From assembly GCA_017444065.1 (NCBI GenBank), contig JAFSXJ010000021.1, positions 1 through 40,395 on the forward strand: DNA of 40,395 bases, read 5' to 3'. The stretch is from Paludibacteraceae bacterium (GTDB lineage: Bacteria > Bacteroidota > Bacteroidia > Bacteroidales > Paludibacteraceae). The notes under the pieces are model-generated. The model ran no database searches. It saw nothing but the letters and a program-made list of their open reading frames with translations, and had not been told where the DNA came from. Shown in pieces: positions 15,525 through 24,375 of the stretch (its first letter is position 1; every line of letters begins with the position of its first letter). Made by a program: the position numbers and the translations under genes.

Positions 15525-17636
15525 ATGAAACATTCGCTGTTTCTCATAGTGTCTTCTTTGGTGTGCTCCTGTGTGAACATAGGCGCAGTAACGCGTGTGT
15601 CCGACGAGTTGCTGGACAGTCTGACCCGTCAGTTCAATCTGGACGAGGTGGAGGTGACCGCACGCAGGCGCGAGGAGCCCGTCATACCTGTGCAGAAGCT
15701 GGACGGAGCACGGCTGGCGGGATTGAGCACACAGAGCGTGGCGGATGCCGCGCGGTACTTCTCGGGTGTGCAGATAAAGGACTATGGCGGTGTGGGCGGC
15801 ATGAAGACGATTGATGTACGTTCGATGGGGACGAATCATCTGGGTGTGTTCTATGACGGTATAGAGATTGGTAACGCGCAGAACGGCACAGTCGATTTGG
15901 GCAAGTTCTCGATGGACAATATTGAAGAGATAGCTCTATACAATGGTCAGAAGTCCGAGATCTTCCAGCCTGCCAAAGACTATGGCAGTGCCGGTACGCT
16001 GTATATCAAAACGCGCCGTCCGAAGTTCACCAACGGCAAGCGGTATAACCTGAGCATCACGATGAAAGCCGGTACGTTCGGACTGGCTAATCCCTCTATC
16101 CTATACGAGCAGAAACTGACGGACAATATCCATCTTTCCGCCAGTGCCGAATATACATACGCCCACGGGCGCTATCACTTCCGCTACCGCAAGGTGCTGC
16201 CTTCTGGAGCCGTGGCGTGGGATACGACGGCTGTGCGCCAGAACGGTGATGTGCAGGCGGGTCGTGCCGAGGTCGGGCTGTTCGGCTACCTGCCTGAAGG
16301 CAAGTGGCACATCAAAGGGTATTTCTATCAGAGTGAGAAAGGTATCCCGGGTGCGATAGTGAACAACGTCTGGACGAACGCCCAGCGCCAGTGGGACAGG
16401 AACGCCTTTGTGCAAGGCAACTTCACCAAGCGTATCACCAAGGGCTATGACTTCCAGTTCAACGCCAAGTACTCGAACGACTGGATGCGTTACCTCAATC
16501 CTGACACAACGCTGATGTATATCGACAACAGTTTCACCCAGCAGGAGGTCTATCTGAGCATGGCGCACCGTCTGGCAGTGGTCGGAGTAAAAGGTCTGGT
16601 GCCGCATAACGATGTCAACTGGGATATTTCTTTGAGTGCTGATTGGCAGTGGAACTATCTGGAGGGCAATCTGGCGAACTTCGTCTATCCCGAGCGTAAC
16701 ACCGTGCTTGCTGCTGCGGCTACGCAGATATACTGGAAGTACCTGAAGGCGCAAGCGAGCGTACTGGGTACGTTCATCTTCGACAAGATTCATCAGCCTA
16801 CTCTGACTATGCCGACCGCATATAAGCAGAAGCCGCAGTTCACGCCGGCGGTGTTCATGAGTTATCAGCCGATCCTGAAAGAGGAACTTTTCTTCCGCGC
16901 ATATTATAAACACATCTTCCGCATGCCAACGTTCAACGACCTGTACTACACCGACGTCGGGAACATTTCTCTTCTGCCCGAATACACAACCCAGTACGAC
17001 GGTGGAGTGCAGTACGACAAACGTTGGGCGGAAGGTGTGTGCCGTGCGGTCAGCGTGAAGGCGGACGGCTACTTCAACCAGGTCAGGAACAAGATTGTAG
17101 CCATCCCCAAGGGCAACGGTCAGTACCGCTGGCAGATGATGAACCTCGGTTATGTGGAGATACGCGGTTGCGATGTGAACGCTTCCACTACGCTTGACCT
17201 GACGCACGAGGTGCTGCTGACCGTTGCTGCGGCATACACCTACCAGAAGGCGCAGGACTTCACCGACCCGAACGAGCTGACCTACGGCGGACAGATAGCA
17301 TATATACCCTGGCATAGCGGCAGTGCTACGGCTAACCTGCAATGGAAGGGACTAAGTGTGAACTATGCGTTTATCTATGTAGGCGAACGCTACCACAATA
17401 GTGCGAACATCCCTGCCAATCATGAGCAACCGTGGTACACGCACGATTTGAGCATCAGTTATGAGACCGCTATCGCTCAAAGTACAAAGACCACTGACGC
17501 TGAAAGAACAAAGACTATACCGAGGATATACTTTGCGGTGGAGATTAACAATATGCTCAACCAGCAATACGACGTGATACTGAACTATCCGATGCCCGGA
17601 ATCAACGGCAAAGGAATAATTAGATTTACCATTTAA
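15525..17636 (+). CDS. btuB: TonB-dependent cobalamin receptor, BtuB type
   Basis: 703 residues from ATG 15525. A TTG further upstream (15489) would overlap the riboswitch P1 and is rejected. There is a signal peptide, a TonB-box-like segment (LDEVEVTARR), a plug domain (SVADAARYFSGVQIKDYGG, TIDVRSMGTNHLGVFYDGIE, IEEIALYNGQ) and then a long beta-barrel ending GIIRFTI. The plug family plus the upstream B12 riboswitch and downstream BtuG-like gene make vitamin B12 or other corrinoids the likely ligand. It imports across the outer membrane using TonB energy. A short repetitive stretch (17484-17515, ACAAAGAC twice) encodes an apparent extra loop. Confidence 0.92.
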   Translation: MKHSLFLIVSSLVCSCVNIGAVTRVSDELLDSLTRQFNLDEVEVTARRREEPVIPVQKLDGARLAGLSTQSVADAARYFSGVQIKDYGGVGGMKTIDVRSMGTNHLGVFYDGIEIGNAQNGTVDLGKFSMDNIEEIALYNGQKSEIFQPAKDYGSAGTLYIKTRRPKFTNGKRYNLSITMKAGTFGLANPSILYEQKLTDNIHLSASAEYTYAHGRYHFRYRKVLPSGAVAWDTTAVRQNGDVQAGRAEVGLFGYLPEGKWHIKGYFYQSEKGIPGAIVNNVWTNAQRQWDRNAFVQGNFTKRITKGYDFQFNAKYSNDWMRYLNPDTTLMYIDNSFTQQEVYLSMAHRLAVVGVKGLVPHNDVNWDISLSADWQWNYLEGNLANFVYPERNTVLAAAATQIYWKYLKAQASVLGTFIFDKIHQPTLTMPTAYKQKPQFTPAVFMSYQPILKEELFFRAYYKHIFRMPTFNDLYYTDVGNISLLPEYTTQYDGGVQYDKRWAEGVCRAVSVKADGYFNQVRNKIVAIPKGNGQYRWQMMNLGYVEIRGCDVNASTTLDLTHEVLLTVAAAYTYQKAQDFTDPNELTYGGQIAYIPWHSGSATANLQWKGLSVNYAFIYVGERYHNSANIPANHEQPWYTHDLSISYETAIAQSTKTTDAERTKTIPRIYFAVEINNMLNQQYDVILNYPMPGINGKGIIRFTI

Positions 17637-17688
17637 TCATTTACCATTTGGTCATTTATTTGGTCATTTTGCCATTTAGTCATATAAC
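17630..17688 (+). repeat. CATTT-type micro-array between btuB and btuG
   Basis: Seven units of about 7-12 bp beginning CATTT or CATAT (for example CATTTAAT, CATTTACC, CATTTGGT, CATTTTGC, CATTTAGT) run from inside the last btuB codons to the btuG start. Confidence 0.75.
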
Positions 17689-17689
17689 T

Positions 17690-18823
17690 ATGAACAGGAA
17701 GCTGATATATATAGCATCAATAAGCCTGCTTGTGGCAGGCTGCCGGACGGTTGAACCTGTCACTCCGCCTGAGGAGGAGCAGAAAGGCGATACCGTTCGC
17801 AATGAGATAGCAGGATTCTACCTGCTTAATGAGGGGAACATGGGCAGCAACAAATCCACGCTGGATTACTACGACTACGCCACTGCTACGTACAGCCGTG
17901 ACATCTATGCCGAGGCGAACCCTAACGTGCCGAAGGAACTGGGCGATGTGGGCAATGACCTGAAGATTTACGGCGGGCGCCTGTATGCAGTCATCAACTG
18001 CTCGAACAAGGTTGAGGTGCTGGACGCCCGCACATGCAAGCGTATCGGTCAGGTGGATATACCCAACTGCCGGTATATCACCTTCGACGGGCGTTATGCG
18101 TACGTCACCTCGTATGCCGGTCCGGTGTCGCTGGACGCTTCGCATGCGCAGATCGGTTATGTGGCGCGCTTCGATACAGCGGCTTTGCAGATTGACGCCA
18201 CCTGTCTGGTGGGCTATCAGCCTGACGAACCGGCAGTGGTCGGTGGCAAGCTCTACGTCGCCAATTCCGGCGGATACATGGTGCCGGACTACGACAGTAC
18301 CGTGTCGGTGATTGACCTGACCAGCTTTACCGAGACGAAACGTATCACCGTGGCGAAGAACCTCTGGCGTGTGCGTGCTGACCGATACGGGCAACTGTGG
18401 GTCAGTTCGCGTGGCGACTACTATGACACGCCTGCCAAACTCTATTGCATTGATACGAACACCGACAGGCTCGTGGATTCCGTCAGTATAGCCGTGTCGG
18501 CATTGGATATAGCCGGTGACTCGCTGTATGCCTGTGCCACGGCGTGGGATTATGTAGAGATGGACGATGTACTGTCATATAGTATTGTAAACGTGCGCAC
18601 GCGCGAGACGGTCAGTACGAACTTCATCACCGACGGCACCGACGCACAGATACAGAAGCCCTACGGCATCAAGGTCAATCCGCTGACAGGTGATATCTAT
18701 GTGACCGATGCCAAGAACTACGTCAACCCCGGAATGCTGCATTGCTATTCGCCGGCAGGCAAACTGCAGTGGTCGGTCAGAACGGGAGACATACCTGCAC
18801 AAATTGCATTTTTATACAAGTAA
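17690..18823 (+). CDS. btuG: BtuG-like surface cobalamin-binding lipoprotein (beta-propeller)
   Basis: 377 residues from ATG 17690. The lipobox LVAGC places the acylated Cys at 18. The mature part is a YncE/DUF5074-type propeller with repeated blades, such as FYLLNEGNMGSNKSTLDYYD, YAVINCSNKVEVLDARTCKR, GGKLYVANSGG, STVSVIDLTSFTETKRI and PYGIKVNPLTGDIYVTDA. In Bacteroides, BtuG is a surface lipoprotein that binds B12 with very high affinity and caps BtuB. Its position directly after btuB supports that role. The assignment is by fold, lipobox and context, not by alignment. An upstream in-frame ATG (17648) lies in the repeat array and would block the signal peptide. Confidence 0.85.
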   Translation: MNRKLIYIASISLLVAGCRTVEPVTPPEEEQKGDTVRNEIAGFYLLNEGNMGSNKSTLDYYDYATATYSRDIYAEANPNVPKELGDVGNDLKIYGGRLYAVINCSNKVEVLDARTCKRIGQVDIPNCRYITFDGRYAYVTSYAGPVSLDASHAQIGYVARFDTAALQIDATCLVGYQPDEPAVVGGKLYVANSGGYMVPDYDSTVSVIDLTSFTETKRITVAKNLWRVRADRYGQLWVSSRGDYYDTPAKLYCIDTNTDRLVDSVSIAVSALDIAGDSLYACATAWDYVEMDDVLSYSIVNVRTRETVSTNFITDGTDAQIQKPYGIKVNPLTGDIYVTDAKNYVNPGMLHCYSPAGKLQWSVRTGDIPAQIAFLYK

Positions 18824-18848
18824 AAAGGTGGTCAAATCCGCTTAAACT

Positions 18849-18885
18849 CCGGTTTGCCTCCGAATAGACCCCGATTAGACCCCAA
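18849..18885 (+). repeat. Degenerate CTCCGAAT/GACCCC micro-repeat
   Basis: The spacer before the gene at 18921 contains TGCCTCCGAAT (18855-18865), CCCCGAT (18869-18875) and a second AGACCCC unit. The spacer at 1075-1106 shares TGCCTCCGAAT and CCCCGAT. Confidence 0.55.
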
Positions 18886-18920
18886 TAAAATGTCGATATA
18901 ACCTTATAAACACCATCCAG

Positions 18921-19970
18921 ATGAAGAGAACAATCATAATAGCTCTGCTGCTCTGCACGACAGGGTTACAGGCGCAAAACTCGCCGTATATCAGTCATGT
19001 ATATGAATATCTGCCGGCCCCCGGGCAGTTTGTGAACGAATTGCCGAAGTACGAAGAAGGCGACGATGCAGCTGCCATGTGCCTGAAGGTGGAAGAACAG
19101 ATTGCCGAGAACGCCGGAGGGATGATTACTCTGGGCGGCTGGGGAGGCTATGTCGTGTTCGGTTTTGACCATCCGGTAGTGAATGTGCCGGGCGAGTATG
19201 ACTTTATCGTTGAGGGCAATGCGTTCTATGCCGACGCCTCCGCCGGTGCTGCCGGTGGCGGTTCGTGTGAGCCGGGTATAGTGATGGTCAGCGTGGATGC
19301 CAACGGCAACGGAAAGCCCGATGACGAGTGGTACGAGCTTGCAGGTTCCGAATATACCAATCCTGCGACGAAGCACGGCTATAAGGTTATCTACGAACGT
19401 CCGTCAGCCGACCACGTAGCAACACCTGACCCGGTTCAAAAGTACAGAATTGACACGACTTTTGTTCATTGGGAGGACAATGCAGGTGAAGAAGGGTATC
19501 TGGAGAAAATATCCTTCCACAAGCAGCCGTATTTCCCCGAATGGATAAGCGCCAACACCCTGATGTTCTCGGGTGCGCGTCTGCCGGACAATTACGAATG
19601 GAAAAACAATCAGTTTGTACTCTATCCGTATGCCTACGGTTATGCCGACAATCATCCGGACAGCAGTCCTGCGGCGCAACTGAACATCGATTGGGCGGTA
19701 CGTGCTGACGGTACGCCCGCCGGACTCAAGACGATTGATTTTGTCAAGGTCTATACGGGTTTGCACCAGCAGTGCGGCAGTATCGGCGAGACATCCACCG
19801 AAGTCAAAGGTGCCCGTGACCTGCATCCGGATGCCAAAGTTGAGACGGGAGTGGAAAGCACTCAGCAGTCAGCAATCAGCAGTCAGAAGATACTCCGCAA
19901 CGGACAGCTGTTTATTATCCGAGACAAACAAATATATACCCCATTAGGATATAAAACAACCAATAATTAA
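18921..19970 (+). CDS. Secreted protein of the cobalamin locus with short C-terminal signature
   Basis: 349 residues with a cleavable signal peptide (IIIALLLCTTGLQAQ). Distinctive blocks are SHVYEYLPAPGQFVNELPKY, MITLGGWGGYVVFGFDHPV, NAFYADASAGAAGGGSCEPG, VDANGNGKPDDEWYELAGSE and DFVKVYTGLHQQCGSIGETS. I recall close relatives annotated only as cell surface proteins in Bacteroidota B12 loci. Function is unproven; corrinoid capture or scaffolding is an inference from the locus. The NGNGKPDDE stretch resembles a calcium-binding loop. The end (KILRNGQLFIIRD, then YTPLG) matches three other proteins in this window and may be a secretion or anchoring tag. A 14-bp tandem duplication lies in the linker just before it. 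Confidence 0.75.
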   Translation: MKRTIIIALLLCTTGLQAQNSPYISHVYEYLPAPGQFVNELPKYEEGDDAAAMCLKVEEQIAENAGGMITLGGWGGYVVFGFDHPVVNVPGEYDFIVEGNAFYADASAGAAGGGSCEPGIVMVSVDANGNGKPDDEWYELAGSEYTNPATKHGYKVIYERPSADHVATPDPVQKYRIDTTFVHWEDNAGEEGYLEKISFHKQPYFPEWISANTLMFSGARLPDNYEWKNNQFVLYPYAYGYADNHPDSSPAAQLNIDWAVRADGTPAGLKTIDFVKVYTGLHQQCGSIGETSTEVKGARDLHPDAKVETGVESTQQSAISSQKILRNGQLFIIRDKQIYTPLGYKTTNN

Positions 19971-19991
19971 CAAACTAAATTTACTAACACA

Positions 19992-21551
19992 ATGAAAAAG
20001 ATTTTTCTTTTTTTAGGAGTTGTGGCCTTTGCCTGCATGGCACAAGCCAAGACCGCCACATTGGACGTGTCTGCTCCGCTTAATCCGTCAACCGTCACCT
20101 ATGACGAAGCAGGTGTATGGACGGAAACCTACAATGAGGAGGACTACATGACGATTGATTTTCCGTCCATGTCGTTCAGCCACCTTCCCAGCGGCGAAAG
20201 TTGGGACGGCTACTTCTGGGATGGATTTACCTTCAGCAAGAGCAGCAAAACGACTTACGCAGCTATGTCCGACCAGTTCAACTGCGTAGCCGGTGGAGGT
20301 CTGGCAGGTGTAGGCACACCGTTCCTGCTGGGTTATGCTCCCGAAGGCTGGGGACCGGTATCTGACTGTCAGGTGTATTTCAATGACGGCAAGGCATGGA
20401 CTGCCGAAGAGGTGTATCTGTGCATCGGTTCTTGGGCACTTGAGAACGTGCTGAACGGAGGAGCTCCGGCACGTAAGTTCGCTCAAGGCGACAGCCTTAT
20501 TATCATCATTGAGGGTCTGGACAAGGACTATGAGGTTATCAAAGGCAAGCAAGTAACATTCTTCCTTGCCGACTATCGCAGTGCCAATGAGGCAGAGTGG
20601 AAAGTCAACAGCGGCTGGGAGAAGTGCGACCTCTCTTCGCTCGGCGAGGTATATGGACTGGTGTTCACCATGAAGTCCAGCGATAGCGGATCATACGGAG
20701 CCAATACCGCTTTGTATTTCGCTCTTGACGGTCTGAAGATTACCCGTCCGACGGAAGTAGCCACTTTCGAGAACGAGACGGGCGGTATCAATGTAGCCAA
20801 GGCAGACACCTGCTGGCAAGGTGCTGATGCTCCTGTAGTAGGATGGAACAGTTGGACAAGTGGTGACTATACCTTCCAAAGTTATTATGGTGGCAACAGC
20901 GGCTACGGAGAGTATTATTCCGCATGGACGGTATCGAACGAGACTGCCAACACATCGACCGGTTCGGCCGAGCCTAACCGCAGTGCCAAGGGTGGTGCAT
21001 ACGCAGGTCAGAACTTCGCTTCCTGGAACCTCAACTACTACGGCGTGGATACCATCGTGTTCGACAAACAGGTTGTTCCGGGCTTCTTCATCAATAACAA
21101 CGCATACGCGGTAACATCCATGAAGAGCGGCGACAGCTTTGCCAAGAAGTTCGGCAAGGACGACTGGTTCAAACTGACCTGCATCGGCGTACTGAACGGT
21201 GCCAAGACCAAAGAGCTGGATGTATATCTGGCAAAGGACGGCAAGTATATCGCCGAGTGGACATACGTTGACCTGTCCGAACTGGGCGAGATTGACGGCT
21301 TGACATTCACTATGAGCAGTAGTGATGAGAGCTACGGCTACATGAATACGCCGGCATACTTCTGCATGGATAACTTCGGTGCAGCCAAGCCTGAAGGTTA
21401 TCAGGAGCCTGCTCGTGCCGAGTTCCCGGATTTAGGAACCGCTCTGCCCGAGACCACCAACAAGGTTAAGGTTCAGAAGGTTATCCGTGACGGTCAGGTA
21501 CTGATTATCCGTGACGGCAAGACTGTTAACATGTTAGGTATGGAGCTCTAA
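19992..21551 (+). CDS. Secreted protein with two DUF4465-like domains, possible BtuH-type corrinoid-binding protein
   Basis: 519 residues, signal peptide ending CMAQA. Two homologous halves are visible. Residues about 20-255 contain SWDGYFWDGFTFSKSS, CVAGGGLAGVGTPFLLGY and LSSLGEVYGLVFTMKSSD. Residues about 260-485 contain SGYGEYYSAWTVSNET, GAYAGQNFASWNLNYYG and LSELGEIDGLTFTMSSSDE. This is a DUF4465-type architecture. I recall BtuH, a second class of Bacteroidota B12-binding proteins, as belonging to this group, but cannot verify that here. There is no lipobox. The protein ends in the short signature KVIRDGQVLIIRDG, then MLG. It is 21 bp after the previous gene and is the last of the riboswitch-controlled unit. 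Confidence 0.78.
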   Translation: MKKIFLFLGVVAFACMAQAKTATLDVSAPLNPSTVTYDEAGVWTETYNEEDYMTIDFPSMSFSHLPSGESWDGYFWDGFTFSKSSKTTYAAMSDQFNCVAGGGLAGVGTPFLLGYAPEGWGPVSDCQVYFNDGKAWTAEEVYLCIGSWALENVLNGGAPARKFAQGDSLIIIIEGLDKDYEVIKGKQVTFFLADYRSANEAEWKVNSGWEKCDLSSLGEVYGLVFTMKSSDSGSYGANTALYFALDGLKITRPTEVATFENETGGINVAKADTCWQGADAPVVGWNSWTSGDYTFQSYYGGNSGYGEYYSAWTVSNETANTSTGSAEPNRSAKGGAYAGQNFASWNLNYYGVDTIVFDKQVVPGFFINNNAYAVTSMKSGDSFAKKFGKDDWFKLTCIGVLNGAKTKELDVYLAKDGKYIAEWTYVDLSELGEIDGLTFTMSSSDESYGYMNTPAYFCMDNFGAAKPEGYQEPARAEFPDLGTALPETTNKVKVQKVIRDGQVLIIRDGKTVNMLGMEL

Positions 21552-21563
21552 GCGTTCAACAAC

Positions 21564-21600
21564 GTATTCAGGGTTGCGCAAGTTGCGCAACCCTGAATAC
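21564..21600. terminator. Long perfect hairpin after the cobalamin locus
   Basis: An 18-base arm at 21564-21581 is complementary to 21583-21600 (GTATTCAGGGTTGCGC and its reverse complement). No T-tract follows on the plus strand. Confidence 0.65.
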
Positions 21601-21609
21601 AAAAACAAG

Positions 21610-21637
21610 AGAGGCGTGGATTGTTCCACGCCTCTTT
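21610..21637. terminator. Terminator hairpin between convergent genes
   Basis: AGAGGCGTGGA (21610-21620) pairs with TCCACGCCTCT (21625-21635) across a TTGT loop, followed by TT. It lies between the cobalamin locus and the convergent lipoprotein gene, so it may serve both strands. Confidence 0.75.
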
Positions 21638-21663
21638 GCTAATTAATTAGATAACTAATTAAA

Positions 21664-22050
21664 TTAGTTGTTAGCCCTTTCAGACAGCTCTTCGCAGCGA
21701 TTCTGGTCAGCACCAACTTCGATTACATAGCTGTACTTAGCTTTGCTGACGCCGGTCTTGGCAACGAGGTACATCGTCTCCTCGCAAGCAGCTACAAGAT
21801 CCCACTCAGAACCCCAGAGCCAATCTTCTGCATCAACAGTAATACCCAGAGTAGTGGTCGAAACAGTGAACTTGTAGCAATGTTTCTCGTTCTTGTCGTA
21901 AGTGATGCCGTTAACTGTACCGTTGTCCCAGTTAATCTCCGGCTCTTTGCCGTTCTTGTACTGGTCGCTGCTACCGTTGCCAACGCCAATGCCGCAGCCC
22001 GTGAAAGCAACTGCCAGAGCCATAATGGCTACATAAAAGAATTTCTTCAT
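21664..22050 (-). CDS. Small hypothetical lipoprotein
   Basis: 128 residues from ATG 22050. The signal peptide MKKFFYVAIMALAVAFTGC has a clear lipobox (AFTGC, Cys 19), followed by a Gly/Asn/Ser-rich linker (GIGVGNGSSD). The remaining ~95 residues include NWDNGTVNGITYD, CYKFTVSTTTLGITVDAEDW and KYSYVIEVGAD and look like a small beta-rich domain. No family is recognised. It is monocistronic, with its own promoter and a hairpin terminator downstream. Confidence 0.75.
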   Translation of the reverse strand: MKKFFYVAIMALAVAFTGCGIGVGNGSSDQYKNGKEPEINWDNGTVNGITYDKNEKHCYKFTVSTTTLGITVDAEDWLWGSEWDLVAACEETMYLVAKTGVSKAKYSYVIEVGADQNRCEELSERANN

Positions 22051-22088
22051 AATTGTTTGTGTAAAATTTAGTTAATTAATTAACGCTG

Positions 22089-22123
22089 CAAAGATACGAC
22101 AATAATTCCGTTTATGCAACAAA
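22089..22123 (-). promoter_or_regulatory. Promoter of the small lipoprotein gene
   Basis: On the minus strand, TATCTTTG (22096-22089) fits TAnnTTTG. Twenty nt upstream is GTTG, part of TTTGTTG, giving a TTG core at the -33 position. Confidence 0.6.
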
Positions 22124-22218
22124 TATTCGTGCGTAGATATGTTTTTCAGCATGTTTGTATGTAAAATTGTCATTTTAAATTGCAATTTTTAACCTTTTGT
22201 GCCAAAAATTGCCGAATA

Positions 22219-22250
22219 TTTGCTTTTGTCCGAAAAATGTCGTATCTTTG
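22219..22250 (+). promoter_or_regulatory. Promoter of the OB-fold secreted protein gene
   Basis: TTTG (22219-22222), exactly 20 nt, TATCTTTG (22243-22250), about 65 nt before ATG 22315. It is divergent from the lipoprotein promoter. Confidence 0.75.
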
Positions 22251-22314
22251 TATCACCATTGTGAAAACATGGTAAAAAAAAATACTATCGTTTAACAATA
22301 AATATTCAGTTCAC

Positions 22315-24219
22315 ATGAAGAAAATCTTTTCTCTTTTTGCTGCTGTGCTTTTCGCCGGCAGTATGATGGCGATCGACTTCACGCTGACCAGTGCCAGTTC
22401 TGTCACTAAGGATGGCGTGACGGTTACTTTTGCAAAGGGTGACGGTAACAACGACCCCGCATGGTATGACAATGGCTTGCGCCTCTACGCAAGCAATACC
22501 GTTACAGTGGCAAGTGCAACTCCTATTACGGCTATTACCTTCAATTGGGAGAAACAAGGTCAGAAGGCCTTTAACACAGCTACTGCATCGACGGGCAGTT
22601 ACACGCATCCCACAGAACCTGGTCAAGGCACATGGACCGGTTCAGCTACTTCGGTAACCTTTACGCTGGGTGCTACAGGACAGTTGCAGCTGAACACATT
22701 CTCTGTTATTGTTGGTGAAGGTGGCGGCGAAGGCGGTCAAGGCGGTGGCGAAGGTGGTCAAGGTGGTCAAGTAGCTGCTGACACTCTGACCTGCGCACAG
22801 GCTGCTGAGCAGGCATTGGCAGGCAAGACCGACGAGGTAATCATCAAGGGGTATGTGACCGAGATGGTTGAGGAGTGGTCCACCTACAAGAACGTATCGT
22901 TCTGGATGGCTGATGCCAAGGGTGGCGACAACACCTTCGAGGCTTTCCGCGTAAAGTGCGAAACAGCTGCAGAAGCTCCCACCGTAGGCGCACTCGTATG
23001 GGTGAAAGGCAAACTGACCAAGTACACCAAGAACGATGTCACCATCCCCGAGACCTCAGCCGGCGGTTCGTTCGGCATCCTGGTTAAGGGAGAAGAGGTT
23101 GCTCCTGCGCAGAACCTTGGCGCAAAGACGATTGCCGAGTTCCTCCAGCTCAAGAACAAACGTGACACCTGCATCCTGACTGGTGTGGTATCGAACATCG
23201 TAAGTACCGAGTATGGCAACTTCGACCTTACCGATGAATCGGGCACCGTATATGTATATGGTTTGCTGACCGCAGCCGGTGAGAGCAAGCAGTTCGAGTC
23301 GCTCGACGTTGAAGAGGGTGACACACTGACGCTGAAGGCTTTGTACAACGAGTACAACGGCGCAGGACAAGTTAAGAACGGTATCTTCGTCTCCGTTAAG
23401 AAAGGCGAAGGTGTTGAGGGCGAAACGATATCAATTGAGATTACCGACGGCGTAATCTACACCGACGCTGTCGCCACAGACGGCTGGTGGCAGATCTCCG
23501 GCGAGAATGACGACTATTATGTATCGCTGTCAAACGGCAACGAGATCACCCAAGCTGCCGGTACCTATACGGTTGACGACCTCGATGCAGAATATTCGTT
23601 CATCTACGACTATGCTGCCGATGCTTACGTTGAACTCGCTTCCGGTTCGGTTAAGTTGGTTATTGCCGAAAACGGCGTTGTTACCGCAGAGGGTCAGTTC
23701 GTAGGCAGCGATGGCAATACGTATGACCTGAAGATTGTTTACACCGAGCCTGAAGCAAAGAACACCAAGACGCTGGTTATGACCGGTTTGTTTGACATTG
23801 AAGAGAGTGAGATTGAGGGAGTCACCTATTCCACTTTGACCATTGCCGGTTCAACGGAAGATGAATCGACTCTCCAACTCATGATTGCCGATGCAACGGA
23901 AGCAGTAGGTGAATATACCGAGGAGGATCTGTACTTCAACTACAGCGGTATATATGATGCTGAGACCGATGAAGAGGCGTACATCTACAAGGCTACTATC
24001 AAGGTTGAAGCAGCCGGTGAAGGTCTGTACACGCTCACGGCTGACCTGCTCTGCTACAACAATGTGCTGTACAAGGTTACGATGGCACTTGAGGAGTACA
24101 CCGACGGTATCGAAAGTACGACTGTTGCAGGCAAGGCGCTCAAGGCTATCCAGAACGGTACGGTAGTTATTGAGAAGAGCAATGTCCTCTATAACATCAA
24201 CGGCCAGACTATCCGCTAA
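22315..24219 (+). CDS. Secreted multidomain protein with OB-fold-like modules and short C-terminal signature
   Basis: 634 residues with signal peptide (FSLFAAVLFAGSMMA). A beta domain (about 20-135) is followed by a Gly-rich linker (EGGGEGGQGGGEGGQGGQ, about 138-156) encoded by imperfect tandem repeats. An OB-fold-like module follows (about 160-260: VIIKGYVTEMVEEWSTYKN, SFWMADAKGGDNTFEAFRVK, GALVWVKGKLTKY), then a second (about 265-365: ILTGVVSNIVSTEYGNFDLT, YVYGLLT, LTLKALY). Two similar beta modules fill about 370-600. The C-terminus (KAIQNGTVVIEKSN, then LYNINGQTIR) matches the short signature of three neighbours. The OB modules recur in the protein at 30137-33733. The protein is probably surface or extracellular; ligand unknown. 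Confidence 0.75.
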   Translation: MKKIFSLFAAVLFAGSMMAIDFTLTSASSVTKDGVTVTFAKGDGNNDPAWYDNGLRLYASNTVTVASATPITAITFNWEKQGQKAFNTATASTGSYTHPTEPGQGTWTGSATSVTFTLGATGQLQLNTFSVIVGEGGGEGGQGGGEGGQGGQVAADTLTCAQAAEQALAGKTDEVIIKGYVTEMVEEWSTYKNVSFWMADAKGGDNTFEAFRVKCETAAEAPTVGALVWVKGKLTKYTKNDVTIPETSAGGSFGILVKGEEVAPAQNLGAKTIAEFLQLKNKRDTCILTGVVSNIVSTEYGNFDLTDESGTVYVYGLLTAAGESKQFESLDVEEGDTLTLKALYNEYNGAGQVKNGIFVSVKKGEGVEGETISIEITDGVIYTDAVATDGWWQISGENDDYYVSLSNGNEITQAAGTYTVDDLDAEYSFIYDYAADAYVELASGSVKLVIAENGVVTAEGQFVGSDGNTYDLKIVYTEPEAKNTKTLVMTGLFDIEESEIEGVTYSTLTIAGSTEDESTLQLMIADATEAVGEYTEEDLYFNYSGIYDAETDEEAYIYKATIKVEAAGEGLYTLTADLLCYNNVLYKVTMALEEYTDGIESTTVAGKALKAIQNGTVVIEKSNVLYNINGQTIR

Positions 24220-24320
24220 GCCTAATGAAATGAGGGAGGTGTGTTTTGGAATCAGTTTGGATAATTTTTGACTTATAAATATCCATTGTTGACTTTTGAC
24301 ACACCTTCATCATGAATACA

Positions 24321-24356
24321 AAAAAACAGGACCCACGATTGTGAGTCCTGTTTTTT
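24321..24356. terminator. Bidirectional terminator
   Basis: A six-A run, then CAGGAC, pairs with GTCCTG and a six-T run, with a CAC/GTG inner stem around GATT. It can end both the plus-strand gene at 22315 and the convergent minus-strand gene at 24585. Confidence 0.88.
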
Positions 24357-24375
24357 GATGCTTTGTAATTTGTGA

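Noticed and set aside
16101..17342. 413-codon open frame antisense to btuB
   Set aside because: It mirrors the codon pattern of btuB, has no family motifs, no promoter, and a composition unlike real proteins here.
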